DNA from: Chloroflexota bacterium
GTDB lineage: Bacteria > Chloroflexota > Anaerolineae > Aggregatilineales > Phototrophicaceae
NCBI GenBank assembly: GCA_028875245.1
Contig: JAPPEU010000078.1
Coordinates: 1 to 41,682 of the forward strand
Direction: 5' to 3'
DNA: 41,682 bases
Part shown: positions 24,613 through 33,049 of the stretch, piece after piece
How positions within the stretch are numbered: position 1 is the stretch's first letter
Layout: every line of letters begins with the position of its first letter
Program-made: the position numbers and the translations under genes
Notes under the pieces: model-generated
What the model was told of the DNA's origin: nothing
Databases searched by the model: none
The model's input: the letters and a program-made list of their open reading frames with translations, nothing else

Positions 24613-25719
24613 TTAACCCAGCGCCGCTCCGTACAACTCAATCACCTTGTCCGCCACCGACGTCCAGGTTCGCCTTTGCGCCCGCCGCCGCCCCGCCGCC
24701 CCCATCCGCGCCGCCTCCTGCGGATTCTCCAGCAGCCGCAGCAGCGCCCGCGGCAGCGCCTCCGATACGCGCTCCTGCGAAATCACCAGGCCGGTCTCGC
24801 CATGCTCGATGGCGTCGGCAACGCCGCAGCCATCCGTGCCAACCACAGCGGCGCCCGACGCGCCCGCCTCAACCAAGACCAGACCAAAGCCCTCAAACCA
24901 TAAACCATCATTCATCGCCGGCAGCGCGAAGACATCCGCCGCCGCCAGCCAGGCGCGCATCAACTCGTCCTCGACGAAACCCATAATCTTTACATTTTCC
25001 CGCAATCCCAGCGCATCAATCCGCCGCTCAACCGCCGTCGTGTAGGCGCTGCCCCGCTGCGGATCCCCCATGATCAGGCAAGAAGCCCGCGGTAGCCGCT
25101 CCCGCACCGCGGCCATCGCTTCGACCAGTTCCAGCGTCCCTTTGCGCGGCTTGATCCCGCCGGCCGTCATCACAGTCGGCCCAGGCTTTTTCACCGGCAG
25201 GGCGGGCGGCTCAAGAAATCGCCCCACATCAACCCCGTTGTTGATGACATGGGCGCGCGCCCCCGGCATCAATTGACGCGCAACCTGCGCCGTGTGGCGG
25301 CTGACGCATATCAGGCGCGCTCGCTCGAATGCCCGCCGATACAAGCGGCTGACGGGAAATCGGCGCATCCGCGGCAGATTGACATAGCTGCCATGCGCCG
25401 TCAGGAACAGGGGCCGCCCGCCCGCGACCGCCGCCGCCAATATCGCGTAGGGCTCTATCGTGCAATGCAGGATATCGCAATCGCGCAGGAGCCGGCTCAC
25501 GCGGGGGATCAGCCGCAGCGACTTGATGAACGTGTGACGTTCCGGTGGCGTTACTGTGGGGAGTAGGGGGTGATTCCCGAATTCAACGGCCGGGCTGTTG
25601 CGCGCGCAGACGACCTCGAAAGCAATGCCGCGCGCCTGCAACTCGCGCAGAAGATTCAGACTGTATGTCGCCCAGCCATTCTCGCTGCTCAGGTCGGAGG
25701 TGATCAGCCCAATCCGCAT
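24613..25719 (-). CDS. glycosyltransferase family 4 (GT-B fold)
   Basis: A 368-residue retaining glycosyltransferase. The N-terminal domain starts MRIGLITSDLSSENGWATYS, the acceptor-side glycine-rich loop. The C-terminal donor domain shows AGGIKPRKGTLELVEA (a phosphate-binding Arg/Lys pair), VKIMGFVEDELM and the EGFGLVLVEAGASG motif with two Glu separated by seven residues, typical of GT4. It may build exopolysaccharide, lipid sugars or an osmolyte; sugar and acceptor are unknown. ATG 25719 has no strong ribosome site. A small membrane-protein gene lies 38 bases upstream on the same strand, and the RmlC-type epimerase at 28345 could supply a deoxysugar donor (inference). Confidence 0.9.
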   Translation of the reverse strand: MRIGLITSDLSSENGWATYSLNLLRELQARGIAFEVVCARNSPAVEFGNHPLLPTVTPPERHTFIKSLRLIPRVSRLLRDCDILHCTIEPYAILAAAVAGGRPLFLTAHGSYVNLPRMRRFPVSRLYRRAFERARLICVSRHTAQVARQLMPGARAHVINNGVDVGRFLEPPALPVKKPGPTVMTAGGIKPRKGTLELVEAMAAVRERLPRASCLIMGDPQRGSAYTTAVERRIDALGLRENVKIMGFVEDELMRAWLAAADVFALPAMNDGLWFEGFGLVLVEAGASGAAVVGTDGCGVADAIEHGETGLVISQERVSEALPRALLRLLENPQEAARMGAAGRRRAQRRTWTSVADKVIELYGAALG

Positions 25720-25757
25720 GCAAGTGGGAGCGGTCAGCCGCGCCGCTGGCCCGCCAG

Positions 25758-25955
25758 CTAGGCGTCGCCCGCTTCGGCCGCCTGCGCCTCAGCCCCGTCG
25801 GCCCGCGCCGCCAGCCGCGCCCGCCAGGCCAGTACAGCGGCCGAATCCTCAGCGGCGACCTCATCGTGGAAATCCTCCATCGTGCCGACCCGCATGACAG
25901 CCAAGAGCAGCGCGATATTCAGAAGCATAATCACGACCATCACCGCAATCGCCAT
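25758..25955 (-). CDS. small single-pass membrane protein
   Basis: A 65-residue protein with one N-terminal membrane helix (MAIAVMVVIMLLNIALLLAVM) and an acidic, Ala-rich tail (AAEDSAAVLAWRARLAARA, then EAQAAEAGDA). The frame is open to ATG 25994, but a GGAGG (plus-strand CCTCC at 25962-25966) six bases ahead of ATG 25955 marks this start. It precedes the glycosyltransferase gene by 38 bases, so they probably share a message. No family is recognised. Confidence 0.6.
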   Translation of the reverse strand: MAIAVMVVIMLLNIALLLAVMRVGTMEDFHDEVAAEDSAAVLAWRARLAARADGAEAQAAEAGDA

Positions 25956-25994
25956 CGCCAGCCTCCAGATTTCATGCGAATCGTCTCCGCCCAT

Positions 25995-26463
25995 ATTATG
26001 ACGGACTACTGCCCTTCAGTCTAGGCTGCATTGAGGGGGAGCCATAAACATAACGGGGCAATCCCTTTGGCGTAAACTGCACTGGTTTTTCACCACAAAG
26101 GGCACAGAAGCAAATCCAAAAAAGTAATGCGAATGATTGCACTATGAATGGAATTTCAAAAATTATCAAATGGTTGTAGGGGCGTTTGACCCGCAGTGTC
26201 GGCGGTCAGTGTCTACGCGACCTATGTCGCGGCGCCGAAACGCCCGGAGAATTGAAACATCTGATTGGGCATTCTCTGTGCTCTCTGCGTCCTCTGTAGT
26301 TCGTTTTTCTCGCATCACTAAATTGGAACTACCGAGATTATTGCTGGCTTAGCGCAGTTGTCATGCAGTCGGTATGGAATGAAAAACAGGCGCGCCCCAT
26401 TGCCTCCCGCGCCATGCTAGCCTATCATAGCCAGCGTTCTTATCAAAGCGAAAGGCCGCCACC
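25995..26463. other. 469-base gap with repeats
   Basis: Two CACAGAG copies in opposite orientation (26086-26108 and 26273-26308) enclose a hairpin repeat with the 20-base word (26176-26247). Outside these, 25995-26085 and 26309-26463 show no feature beyond AAAGG ahead of the GTG start at 26464. Confidence 0.7.
26176..26247. repeat. hairpin repeat with a double loop insertion
   Basis: TGTAGGGGCGTTT pairs with AAACGCCCGG. The loop holds GACCCGCAGTGTCGG and directly after it CGGTCAGTGTCTACGCGACC at 26203-26222. The two share GCAGTGTC/TCAGTGTC, so the loop may carry two units in tandem. Confidence 0.75.
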
Positions 26464-28893
26464 GTGCTCACACAGCCTGACCTCAGCGCGGGCGCCCCCT
26501 GGAAACAACGCATCCGCGCGCCTATCATCGCCTGGTCCAGCCGCGCCGCCCAGAACCCGTCGCGCGGCCTCCTCTGCAGCAGCAAGGACGGCGTCTATCA
26601 GCTCTACGCCTGGAATACGGAAACGGATGAATTGAGGCAGTTGACGCAGGATCCGGCCGGCGTCAGCGGCGGCGCCATCTCCGCCGATGGCGAGCGCGTC
26701 TACTACCTGCGCGATCAACGCGGCGATGAGATCGGGCATTATGTCGCTGTGCCTTTCAGCGGCGGCGAGCCCGAAGACATCAGCCCCGATCTGCCCGAAT
26801 ACGCCTCGCACTTCCTGGCCGAATCCGCCAGCGGCAGCGCTCTCGGTTTCTTCGCCGCCGACCCCGACGGCTTTCACTTCTACATCTACGGCGAGCCGGG
26901 CGCCGCAGAGCCCGCATTCGCGCTGACCAAGAAAGCGCTATCCTTCGGTCCGCTGCTCTCGCAGGACGCTGAAATCGCCGTCATCGCCTCCAGCGAGAAA
27001 ACCGGCAACGCCGAGTACGCCCTCGAAGCCTGGGATGTCCGCCGCGGCGAGCTGATCGCCGAGCTTTGGGATGGCGCCGGCAGCGGCATCGCGCCCGGCG
27101 AATTCAGCGCGGCGCCCGGCGACATGCGCTTCGCCGGCTCCTCCAACGCAGGCGGTTATCATCGTCCCTTCATTTGGAATCCACTCACTGGCGAGCGCCA
27201 GGACATTCAGTCGGAACAATTCCGCGGCGATGTCAAGTTCAGGCATTGGTCGCCCGATGGCGCGCGCCTTCTCTTGCACCAGGTCCACCGGGCCATGCAT
27301 TCGCTCTACATCTACGATATCGCCGCCGCCGACATTCGCCCGCTGAACAGCCCCGCCGGCGTGCCCAGTGGCGGCAGCGGCTTCCTGCCCGACGGGAAGA
27401 TTCAAATCCACTTTGAAGATTCAACCGCGCCGCCGCGTTTGCTGGAGCTCGATGACGAAACCGGCGCCGTCTCCCGCAGCGTCATTGACCTCGGCGTTAC
27501 CCTGCCAGCGAGCGCGCCCTGGCGCTCGGTCAGTTACCAGTCGCCGGACGGCACAGCGATTCAAGCCTGGCTGGCTACCCCGGCGGGCGACGGCCCCTTC
27601 CCCACCATCGTGCACACCCACGGCGGCCCTACGGCCGTCATGGCAAATCGCTGGGCGCCCGAGGCCCAAACCTGGCTCGATCACGGTTTCGCCTTTTTCA
27701 GCCTCAACTACCGCGGCTCGACCACCTTCGGCTATGAGTTTCAGCATGCCATCGACGGAAACCTGGGCGATCTCGAAGTGAAAGACATCGCCGCCGGCGT
27801 CGCCTGGCTCATCGACAGCGGCATCGCCCAAGCTGACGCCATCCTCAAGACTGGCGGCTCATACGGCGGTTACCTGACGCTGCAATCGCTGGGGAAAAAG
27901 CCGGCGCTCTGGGCCGGCGGCATGGCCGTCGTCGCCATCGCCGATTGGACGCTGATGTATGAAGATCAAGCCGAGACCCTGCGCGGCTACCAGCGCGCCA
28001 TGTTCGGCGGCACACCCGACGAAAAGCCGGCCGCCCATCGACGATCATCGCCCATCACCTACGCCGAAACCATCATCGCGCCCATCCTCGTGCTGCAAGG
28101 CGAAAACGACACCCGCTGCCCCGCCCGCCAGATGCGCGTCTACGAGCAGCGGCTGAAGGAGCTCGGCAAATCCATCGACGTCCGCTGGTTCGACGCCGGC
28201 CATGGCTCCCTCGACAACGAAGAGCGCATCGACATGCAAGAGAAAATGCTGCGCTTTGCCTATCGGATTCTCGAAAATACTGTAGGGACGGCTGACGGTC
28301 AGTGTCTACGCGACCCGGTAAGTCGCCCGCCGGAGCGCATCGGAATGAACCCATCCCCCGCCCAGCCATTCGCGCCCATCCTCGGCGTCCAGACCGTGCC
28401 GCTCCAGCCCTTCGGCGATGACCGCGGCCGCTTCATGGAGACCTTCCGCAAAGAGTGGTTCCCAAGCGTCAACTGGGACCGCCTGCAGAGCAACCGCAGC
28501 GACAGCAGCGCCGGCGTCCTGCGCGGCCTGCATTATCACTTCAAACAGGTCGATTATTGGCTCGCCGTCCGCGGCCGCATCCGCGTCGGCCTGGTCGATC
28601 TGCGCCGTTCTTCGCCGACCTATCTGAAATCCGCTTCGCTGGATATGGGCGAGGACAATCCGCTCGGCCTCTTCATCCCCGAAGGCGTCGCCCATGGCTT
28701 CGCCGCCTTGACCGACTGCACGCTTATGTACATCGTCAACAATTACTACGACGGCGGCGCTGATGAATTCGGCATCGCCTGGAATGACCCGGGTGCGAAC
28801 ATCGACTGGGGCATCGCCAGCCCCGCGCTCTCCCCGCGCGACCAAGCCAACCCCCTCATCGCCGACATCCCGCCCGCCGACCAACCGTTGTAG
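26464..28893 (+). CDS. S9 prolyl-oligopeptidase-type serine peptidase fused to an RmlC-like 3,5-epimerase
   Basis: An 809-residue open frame starting at GTG 26464 (AAAGG upstream). Residues 1-610 are a cytoplasmic S9 peptidase: a beta-propeller with DPAGVSGGAISADGERVYY-type blades, then an alpha/beta hydrolase with Ser466 (TGGSYGGYL), Asp549 (QGENDTRCP) and His580 (DAGHGS). Residues 628-809 are an RmlC/dTDP-4-dehydrorhamnose 3,5-epimerase cupin: FGDDRGRFMETF, RGLHYH with His690 (number 63 of the domain, the catalytic position in RmlC) and GVAHGFAAL. They are linked by about 20 residues encoded by a hairpin repeat (28282-28330). A separate epimerase could start at ATG 28345, though only a weak GGAG is nearby. 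Fusion protein, or two genes joined by a repeat that removed the stop, are both possible. The final TAG (28891-28893) also lies in a repeat. Confidence 0.85.
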   Translation: MLTQPDLSAGAPWKQRIRAPIIAWSSRAAQNPSRGLLCSSKDGVYQLYAWNTETDELRQLTQDPAGVSGGAISADGERVYYLRDQRGDEIGHYVAVPFSGGEPEDISPDLPEYASHFLAESASGSALGFFAADPDGFHFYIYGEPGAAEPAFALTKKALSFGPLLSQDAEIAVIASSEKTGNAEYALEAWDVRRGELIAELWDGAGSGIAPGEFSAAPGDMRFAGSSNAGGYHRPFIWNPLTGERQDIQSEQFRGDVKFRHWSPDGARLLLHQVHRAMHSLYIYDIAAADIRPLNSPAGVPSGGSGFLPDGKIQIHFEDSTAPPRLLELDDETGAVSRSVIDLGVTLPASAPWRSVSYQSPDGTAIQAWLATPAGDGPFPTIVHTHGGPTAVMANRWAPEAQTWLDHGFAFFSLNYRGSTTFGYEFQHAIDGNLGDLEVKDIAAGVAWLIDSGIAQADAILKTGGSYGGYLTLQSLGKKPALWAGGMAVVAIADWTLMYEDQAETLRGYQRAMFGGTPDEKPAAHRRSSPITYAETIIAPILVLQGENDTRCPARQMRVYEQRLKELGKSIDVRWFDAGHGSLDNEERIDMQEKMLRFAYRILENTVGTADGQCLRDPVSRPPERIGMNPSPAQPFAPILGVQTVPLQPFGDDRGRFMETFRKEWFPSVNWDRLQSNRSDSSAGVLRGLHYHFKQVDYWLAVRGRIRVGLVDLRRSSPTYLKSASLDMGEDNPLGLFIPEGVAHGFAALTDCTLMYIVNNYYDGGADEFGIAWNDPGANIDWGIASPALSPRDQANPLIADIPPADQPL
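28282..28330 (+). repeat. hairpin repeat with 20-base word inside a coding sequence
   Basis: TGTAGGGACGGCTGA, then CGGTCAGTGTCTACGCGACC at 28296-28315, then CGGTAAGTCGCCCGCC. It is translated in frame as TVGTADGQCLRDPVSRPP between the peptidase and epimerase domains. The TAG in TGTAGGG is out of frame here. Confidence 0.85.
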
Positions 28894-28900
28894 GGGCGAG

Positions 28901-29182
28901 CCATCGGAGTCTGTTGAAAATCACGCAGATTTTCCCTGTAGCGGACACCGTATAGCTTTTACCACAGAGTACACCGAGAATTCACAGAGGGCACAGAGTT
29001 TTCTGTTTGAATAGAATCGTTTCGATGGTGTCGGAAAACTCTGCTTCTACGAGAGAAATTAAATAAAAACCGACACAAAGCGCAGCAAATTGTCTCTGTG
29101 TTCTCTGTGTTTCCTTCTTTCCTCTGTGGTGAAAATGTGTGCAATTCTGCAACAGAGGACATTCTTCAACAGATTCCATCGG
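28901..29182. mobile_element. MITE-like element with imperfect inverted ends, flanked by CCATCGG
   Basis: AGTCTGTTGAAAATC at 28908 and ATTCTTCAACAGATT ending at 29175 are inverted with 11 of the first 13 positions matching. CCATCGG lies on both sides (28901-28907, 29176-29182), like a seven-base target duplication. Joining the flanks gives GGGGCGAGCCATCGGGTCGC, a normal hairpin repeat. The 268-base interior has no gene but carries two opposed CACAGAG copies (about 28958-29000 and 29095-29136). Confidence 0.65.
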
Positions 29183-29192
29183 GTCGCCCGCC

Positions 29193-29237
29193 TTTGCGCC
29201 CTCTGCGTTTCCTCGGTGTCCTCTGTGGTGAAAAATC
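29193..29237 (-). repeat. CACAGAG-family repeat copy
   Basis: CCTTTGCGCCCTCTGCGTTT then CCTCGGTGTCCTCTGTGGTG and AAAAATC, a long copy of the family. It is the reverse complement of the TTTTTCACCACAGAG form at 3766. Confidence 0.75.
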
Positions 29238-29252
29238 ATTCCGTTCGGCTCG

Positions 29253-30275
29253 CTAATCCTGCATCCGCCCGTGCCGCGCGATCGTCAACTCCCGCATGCG
29301 CTCGAAGACATCCACGCCGAGCTGCGCATAGACATGCAGCAAATCGACCAGGACCCAGTTCTCGCGGATCAGCCCCTTCTCGCAGCGCCAGAAATCCAAG
29401 CTGCGCATGGTGATCGCCTGCGTTGACGGCGCGATGCCGAGCCAGCCATCGCCGGAGATGGTCATGCTCATGCCCGGCCAGCCGGTGAAGGCGACATACT
29501 CGCCATCGCCGAACATGATGCCCTTGTCCCTAAATACGCTGCGGTCCGGCATCGCCTTCAAAAACGGTATCTGATGCCAATTGCGGAAGCCTGATATGCG
29601 CCGCATGGAGCCGATGCCGGCGGGCCCGTACCACATCATCTGCGGATGCCAATAGCGGTCCAGCGCCATCGCCGCCAGGCCCTCGGGCGAACGCTGCAAT
29701 GACTGCAGCATGGCCGTCACCCAGTCCCGGCTCGCCCGCGACTTCGCCTCATCGTAGGGGCTGGTGATGATCCCGTCTTCCGTCGCCGGCCCGGGAACGA
29801 CCCAATCCGGCGCGAGGCTCGGCAGCATCGGCCAGGCGCCCGCCTGCTGCATCACCTGCGGGATATCCCAGAGCGCCTGCATCTCCACCACCACGCCATC
29901 TTCCAGCCGGAAAAACTCATGATAACGCATCGCCATCAAATGCCGCGTCGGCGGGATATCCAGCCAGGGCCGCTCAAAGACGCCCATATAATGCCCGCCG
30001 CAGCCGACCCAATTATCGCCGTTCGCTTCGCCCGCCATGACGATGAAATCGCGCCGCTCCAAATCCGGCGCCGCCGCGAGCAAGGGCGCATAGGCGGCCT
30101 CATACAATCCATCAACCCCGTCCAGCGTTTCCAGCGGAGTTGCCAGCTGCACCAGGCAATCGCGCGCGAAAATCTCGCCCAGCTGCCCGCGCAGCTTGCC
30201 CGCGTCCACATCATAGAGCGCCGCCCGCAGCGCCCCGATCCGTTCCTTGTTGCGGTTGTGAATTGAATCGGTCAT
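29253..30275 (-). CDS. double NTF2/SnoaL-like domain protein, paralogue 1
   Basis: A 340-residue soluble protein made of two SnoaL-like (NTF2 fold) halves, roughly 15-150 and 170-335. Each half has the opening helix, a strand with Trp/Tyr-rich core (WYGPAGIGSMRRISGFRNWH in the second) and the closing strand RCEKGLIRENWVLVDLLHV. SnoaL-like domains bind or isomerise small hydrophobic molecules (polyketide cyclases, ketosteroid isomerases, dehydratases); catalytic residues cannot be assigned. ATG 30275 follows CGGAGCGAAC. It is close to paralogue 2 (shared MWYGPAGIG and HQIPFL segments), so the pair arose by tandem duplication. Confidence 0.75.
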   Translation of the reverse strand: MTDSIHNRNKERIGALRAALYDVDAGKLRGQLGEIFARDCLVQLATPLETLDGVDGLYEAAYAPLLAAAPDLERRDFIVMAGEANGDNWVGCGGHYMGVFERPWLDIPPTRHLMAMRYHEFFRLEDGVVVEMQALWDIPQVMQQAGAWPMLPSLAPDWVVPGPATEDGIITSPYDEAKSRASRDWVTAMLQSLQRSPEGLAAMALDRYWHPQMMWYGPAGIGSMRRISGFRNWHQIPFLKAMPDRSVFRDKGIMFGDGEYVAFTGWPGMSMTISGDGWLGIAPSTQAITMRSLDFWRCEKGLIRENWVLVDLLHVYAQLGVDVFERMRELTIARHGRMQD

Positions 30276-30286
30276 GTTCGCTCCGG

Positions 30287-30514
30287 TGGGCGAGACAAGC
30301 CTTGCCCTTACAGTTTCCTTTTGGCGGACGATTCACAGGATCGCCCCTGTTTACGTTGCGGGCAGTCAACCCCACCCCCGGCCCCTCCCCGACGAGTCAG
30401 GGAGGGGAGCGAAACGCGCCGAGATGCAAGGTGTTTTGCGTGAGCCGCTGCTGTGCAGCGCGTGTGTCTACAATTTTTCTTTTGGCGGGCGTTTCACAGA
30501 ATCGCCCCTACAGT
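30287..30514. repeat. hairpin repeats and second copy of the C-rich repeat
   Basis: GTGGGCGAGACAAGCCTTGC (hairpin, 30289-30308), then the C-rich repeat from GGCGGACGATTCACAGGATC near 30322 to GTGTGTCTACA at 30472, then GGCGGGCGTTTCACAGAATC then GCCCCTACAG (30485-30513). The C-rich part matches 24343-24516 except for a 22-base hairpin missing here. Confidence 0.75.
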
Positions 30515-31651
30515 TCAAATCTCTGTGCTCTCTGCGCCTCCGTGGCGGATTAACCAATCGCTCGCCCGCAGCGGCCCCCGCTGCCGAAACTGATGCCGCA
30601 TGCGCCCGAAGACATCGACGCCCATCTGCAGCAATAGATGCGGCACATCTATCGGGATCCAGTTCTCCACGATCGTCTCGTCATCGCAGCGATAAAAGTC
30701 CATCACCCGCATCTTGACACGTTTCCCCGTCGGCGAGGCGCCAAACAACTCCCCGCCTGTGTGCGTCGCCCGCAGATAGCCCCAGCCGCCCGTGACCGCG
30801 TAATAACCATCGCCGATGCGGATGAAATGCCCCTGCGCCGAGCCGCCTCGATCGGGAAACGCCAGCAAGAAGGGAATCTGGTGATAATCTTCATAAGCGG
30901 GGAAGCCGCGCGTCGTGCCGATACCGGCCGGCCCATACCACATAAAATCCTTGTGCCAATGCGCCGCCTGCTCCATCTCGTCCAGCGCTTCCCGCGTGGG
31001 CGCTCCCCCGCTGAATTTGCCGAGGGCGGCGTGCATCTTGAGAACCGACTCAATCGTCCGCCGCGAGCGCGCTTCGTCCTGCGGCTGCAGAATCACGCCA
31101 TCCAGCGTGCGCGGCGGCATCCAGCGAATCTCGCTGCCCAGGCTCGGCGCAATCGGCCAGTAACCCGCCTGCCGCATCAAATCCAGTAAGTCGAGGAAGA
31201 TATAACTGGTGACGATTCTGCCGTCGCGCAGCTCATGCCCCTCGCAGAAGCGCAAATGAACCAGGCCCCGCGTCGCCGGGATGCCCAGCAGGTCCTCAGC
31301 GAAATTGCCGAGATAATGCCCCATGCAAGCGATCCAGCTGCCTTCCCGGTAGGTCCCGCCGGCCACAATGTGCTCCCGCCGCTCCATATCCGGCAGCGCC
31401 CGCCGCAGCGGCCGCCACAACTGCGCCAGCCCCGCGTCGATCCCGCGAAGCTCGTTGATCGGATGCGTCACATTCAGCGCCGCGTCATGGGCAAAACCGG
31501 ACCGCGCCGCCGCCTCCAATTGCGCTGGTGGCGCCTCGGCCATGTCCGCCATGATCGACATGACCCGCCGCTTGGCCACGATATTCTCGGCCTGCTCAAC
31601 CGGACTGAATTGGAAGGCCGCCGTGAAATACTTGTCCTGCGCAGTCGTCAT
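30515..31651 (-). CDS. double NTF2/SnoaL-like domain protein, paralogue 2
   Basis: A 378-residue protein with two SnoaL-like halves. The first contains GIDAGLAQLWRPLRRALPDMERREHIVAGG and GSWIACMGHYLGNF, the second HKDFMWYGPAGIGTTRGFPA and HQIPFLLAFPDRG, then YRCDDETIVENWIPIDVPHLLLQMGVDVFGRM. TTG 31672 is also in frame; ATG 31651 is preferred. The last 11 residues (IRHGGAESTEI) and the TGA stop come from a CACAGAG repeat (30515-30552), so the original end has been replaced or extended. Function is unknown; a small-molecule cyclase, hydratase or isomerase role is the family expectation. Confidence 0.75.
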   Translation of the reverse strand: MTTAQDKYFTAAFQFSPVEQAENIVAKRRVMSIMADMAEAPPAQLEAAARSGFAHDAALNVTHPINELRGIDAGLAQLWRPLRRALPDMERREHIVAGGTYREGSWIACMGHYLGNFAEDLLGIPATRGLVHLRFCEGHELRDGRIVTSYIFLDLLDLMRQAGYWPIAPSLGSEIRWMPPRTLDGVILQPQDEARSRRTIESVLKMHAALGKFSGGAPTREALDEMEQAAHWHKDFMWYGPAGIGTTRGFPAYEDYHQIPFLLAFPDRGGSAQGHFIRIGDGYYAVTGGWGYLRATHTGGELFGASPTGKRVKMRVMDFYRCDDETIVENWIPIDVPHLLLQMGVDVFGRMRHQFRQRGPLRASDWLIRHGGAESTEI

Positions 31652-31674
31652 TTGTCTTCGTCCCTGTGGCAAGT

Positions 31675-31770
31675 GGGCGGGCGACCCGATGGGTAGCGCC
31701 TACATTGTATTGTTCCGGCGGGCGACACAAGTGTCGCTCCTACAGATGCTGGTTTTGGCGGGCGACTTGA
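31675..31770. repeat. three hairpin repeats in tandem
   Basis: GGCGGGCGACCCGATGGGTA then GCGCCTACA, next GCGGGCGACACAAGTGTCGC then TCCTACAG, then a truncated GCGGGCGACTTGATAGG. They fill the gap between paralogues 2 and 3. Confidence 0.7.
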
Positions 31771-31783
31771 TAGGTTAGAGGGC

Positions 31784-32902
31784 TCAGGCCACGATCTGCT
31801 TCAGCAAGACGAATTCGTCAAAGACGGTATTCTCGCTCTCGATCCGGCCGTCTTTGATGACATGATGACTGAAGCCCATCAGCCGCATCGCGTTGCCTGT
31901 CGGCTCGCCATAGATGCCGTAACCGGTGTGCGTCCCACGCATCGACCAGCGCGTCGCCACCCGATAACCCGCCTGCGCATCGCCCACATGACAAAAGTGA
32001 TCCAGGTTCAGCGACAGATCAGGGAAGGGGGAGAGCAGCGAGAGCACATAAGTCTGAAAATCGCCGATGCCTTTCAAGGAGCGCCCCGACGGCCCTACAA
32101 AGACGAAGTTTTCATGATAATAATCGCGCGCCTTGTTCAGCAGCTTCCAATTCCAGATCTCATGCATCATCCGGCCCACGAAATCTTCCGGATCAAATCC
32201 CTCGGATTGCGCTTCCGGCCAGGGCGCCGGCGGCAGCTGCCCGACCCGGTGGTCGATATCGCCAGCGACCCTCAATGGCAGGTCGCTGTCTTTTTCCTTG
32301 GCCACCATTTCCTTGGCCGCCCGCAGCGGATCCAGGCCCAGCTGCCTGATCAGCGTCAATTCATCGCGCGAGATCCACTCTTCCACCATCATATCGCGCA
32401 CGCAAACACAATCGGCGATGGCGCGGTAACTGACGCGTTTGCCCGTCGGCGGGCCATAAGGCGTCCAGCCCAGATTCGTTCCCTCATGCCGCAGCCGATG
32501 CGAAGTATAAAAGCCATCGATATTATTGCCGTTCCAAATCACTTCCTCGCCAAAGAGCCGCCGATCAGGGAAGGAAGCCTGCGATTCGATGGTCGCGGCG
32601 ATGACCGCCTCACGCCCGAATTTCAAGCCGCTCGCTGTGTGCATCGAAATCGTATTGGCGTAATAGTCGTAGAGCTTGCCGATGCCGTGCTCTTCCCATA
32701 TCTCGTGCGTGACGCCGATGATGTAATCGACGATGTTCTTGTAACGCGGGTTGTAGCCCTCCATGGGCTGCGTCAGCCTGCTGTCGGCCTCATCCATAAA
32801 CTGAATGTCAACCAGATTCGGCAAGGTAATCCGCGATTTTACATCATCCGTCTTCGCCGTCGATAGCTGCGCGCCCTTGCGCTTGCCTTTGTCTTCCGCC
32901 AT
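31784..32902 (-). CDS. double NTF2/SnoaL-like domain protein, paralogue 3 (divergent)
   Basis: A 372-residue protein with a charged leader (MAEDKGKRKGAQLSTAKTDD) and two SnoaL-like halves, about 75-190 and 235-360. Both halves share the same plan: YYANTISMHT.. and YYHENFVFVGPSG.. openings, PFPD-type centres (ASFPDRRL, SPFPDLSL), a G-T-x-x-G-x-x-x-Y-G-x-P-T-G segment seen twice, and endings DMMVEEWIS and DGRIESENTVFDEF. That symmetry shows an internal duplication. ATG 32902 has GGTGAG four bases upstream; a longer frame to 32992 lacks support. Paralogues 1 and 2 lie downstream on the same strand. Confidence 0.75.
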   Translation of the reverse strand: MAEDKGKRKGAQLSTAKTDDVKSRITLPNLVDIQFMDEADSRLTQPMEGYNPRYKNIVDYIIGVTHEIWEEHGIGKLYDYYANTISMHTASGLKFGREAVIAATIESQASFPDRRLFGEEVIWNGNNIDGFYTSHRLRHEGTNLGWTPYGPPTGKRVSYRAIADCVCVRDMMVEEWISRDELTLIRQLGLDPLRAAKEMVAKEKDSDLPLRVAGDIDHRVGQLPPAPWPEAQSEGFDPEDFVGRMMHEIWNWKLLNKARDYYHENFVFVGPSGRSLKGIGDFQTYVLSLLSPFPDLSLNLDHFCHVGDAQAGYRVATRWSMRGTHTGYGIYGEPTGNAMRLMGFSHHVIKDGRIESENTVFDEFVLLKQIVA

Positions 32903-33049
32903 TAGCTCACCTACCTCAAGTCTTTGTATTTCCAAAAGAATGCGCCCCTCGGGCGAATCACTCCATAAACGATCAGGATTTCGCAAGCGCAACGAAGCCT
33001 AACACGCGCCCATTCAAATTACAAACAATTCTACGCGTGCATTAGCAGT

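Larger units (their letters stand above)
28894..29252. other. 359-base gap occupied by an inserted element and repeats
   Basis: A hairpin repeat begins at 28891 and resumes at 29176; between the two parts lies the 268-base element described separately. A CACAGAG copy (29193-29237) then runs nearly to the stop of the first NTF2-like gene. No gene is seen. Confidence 0.75.
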
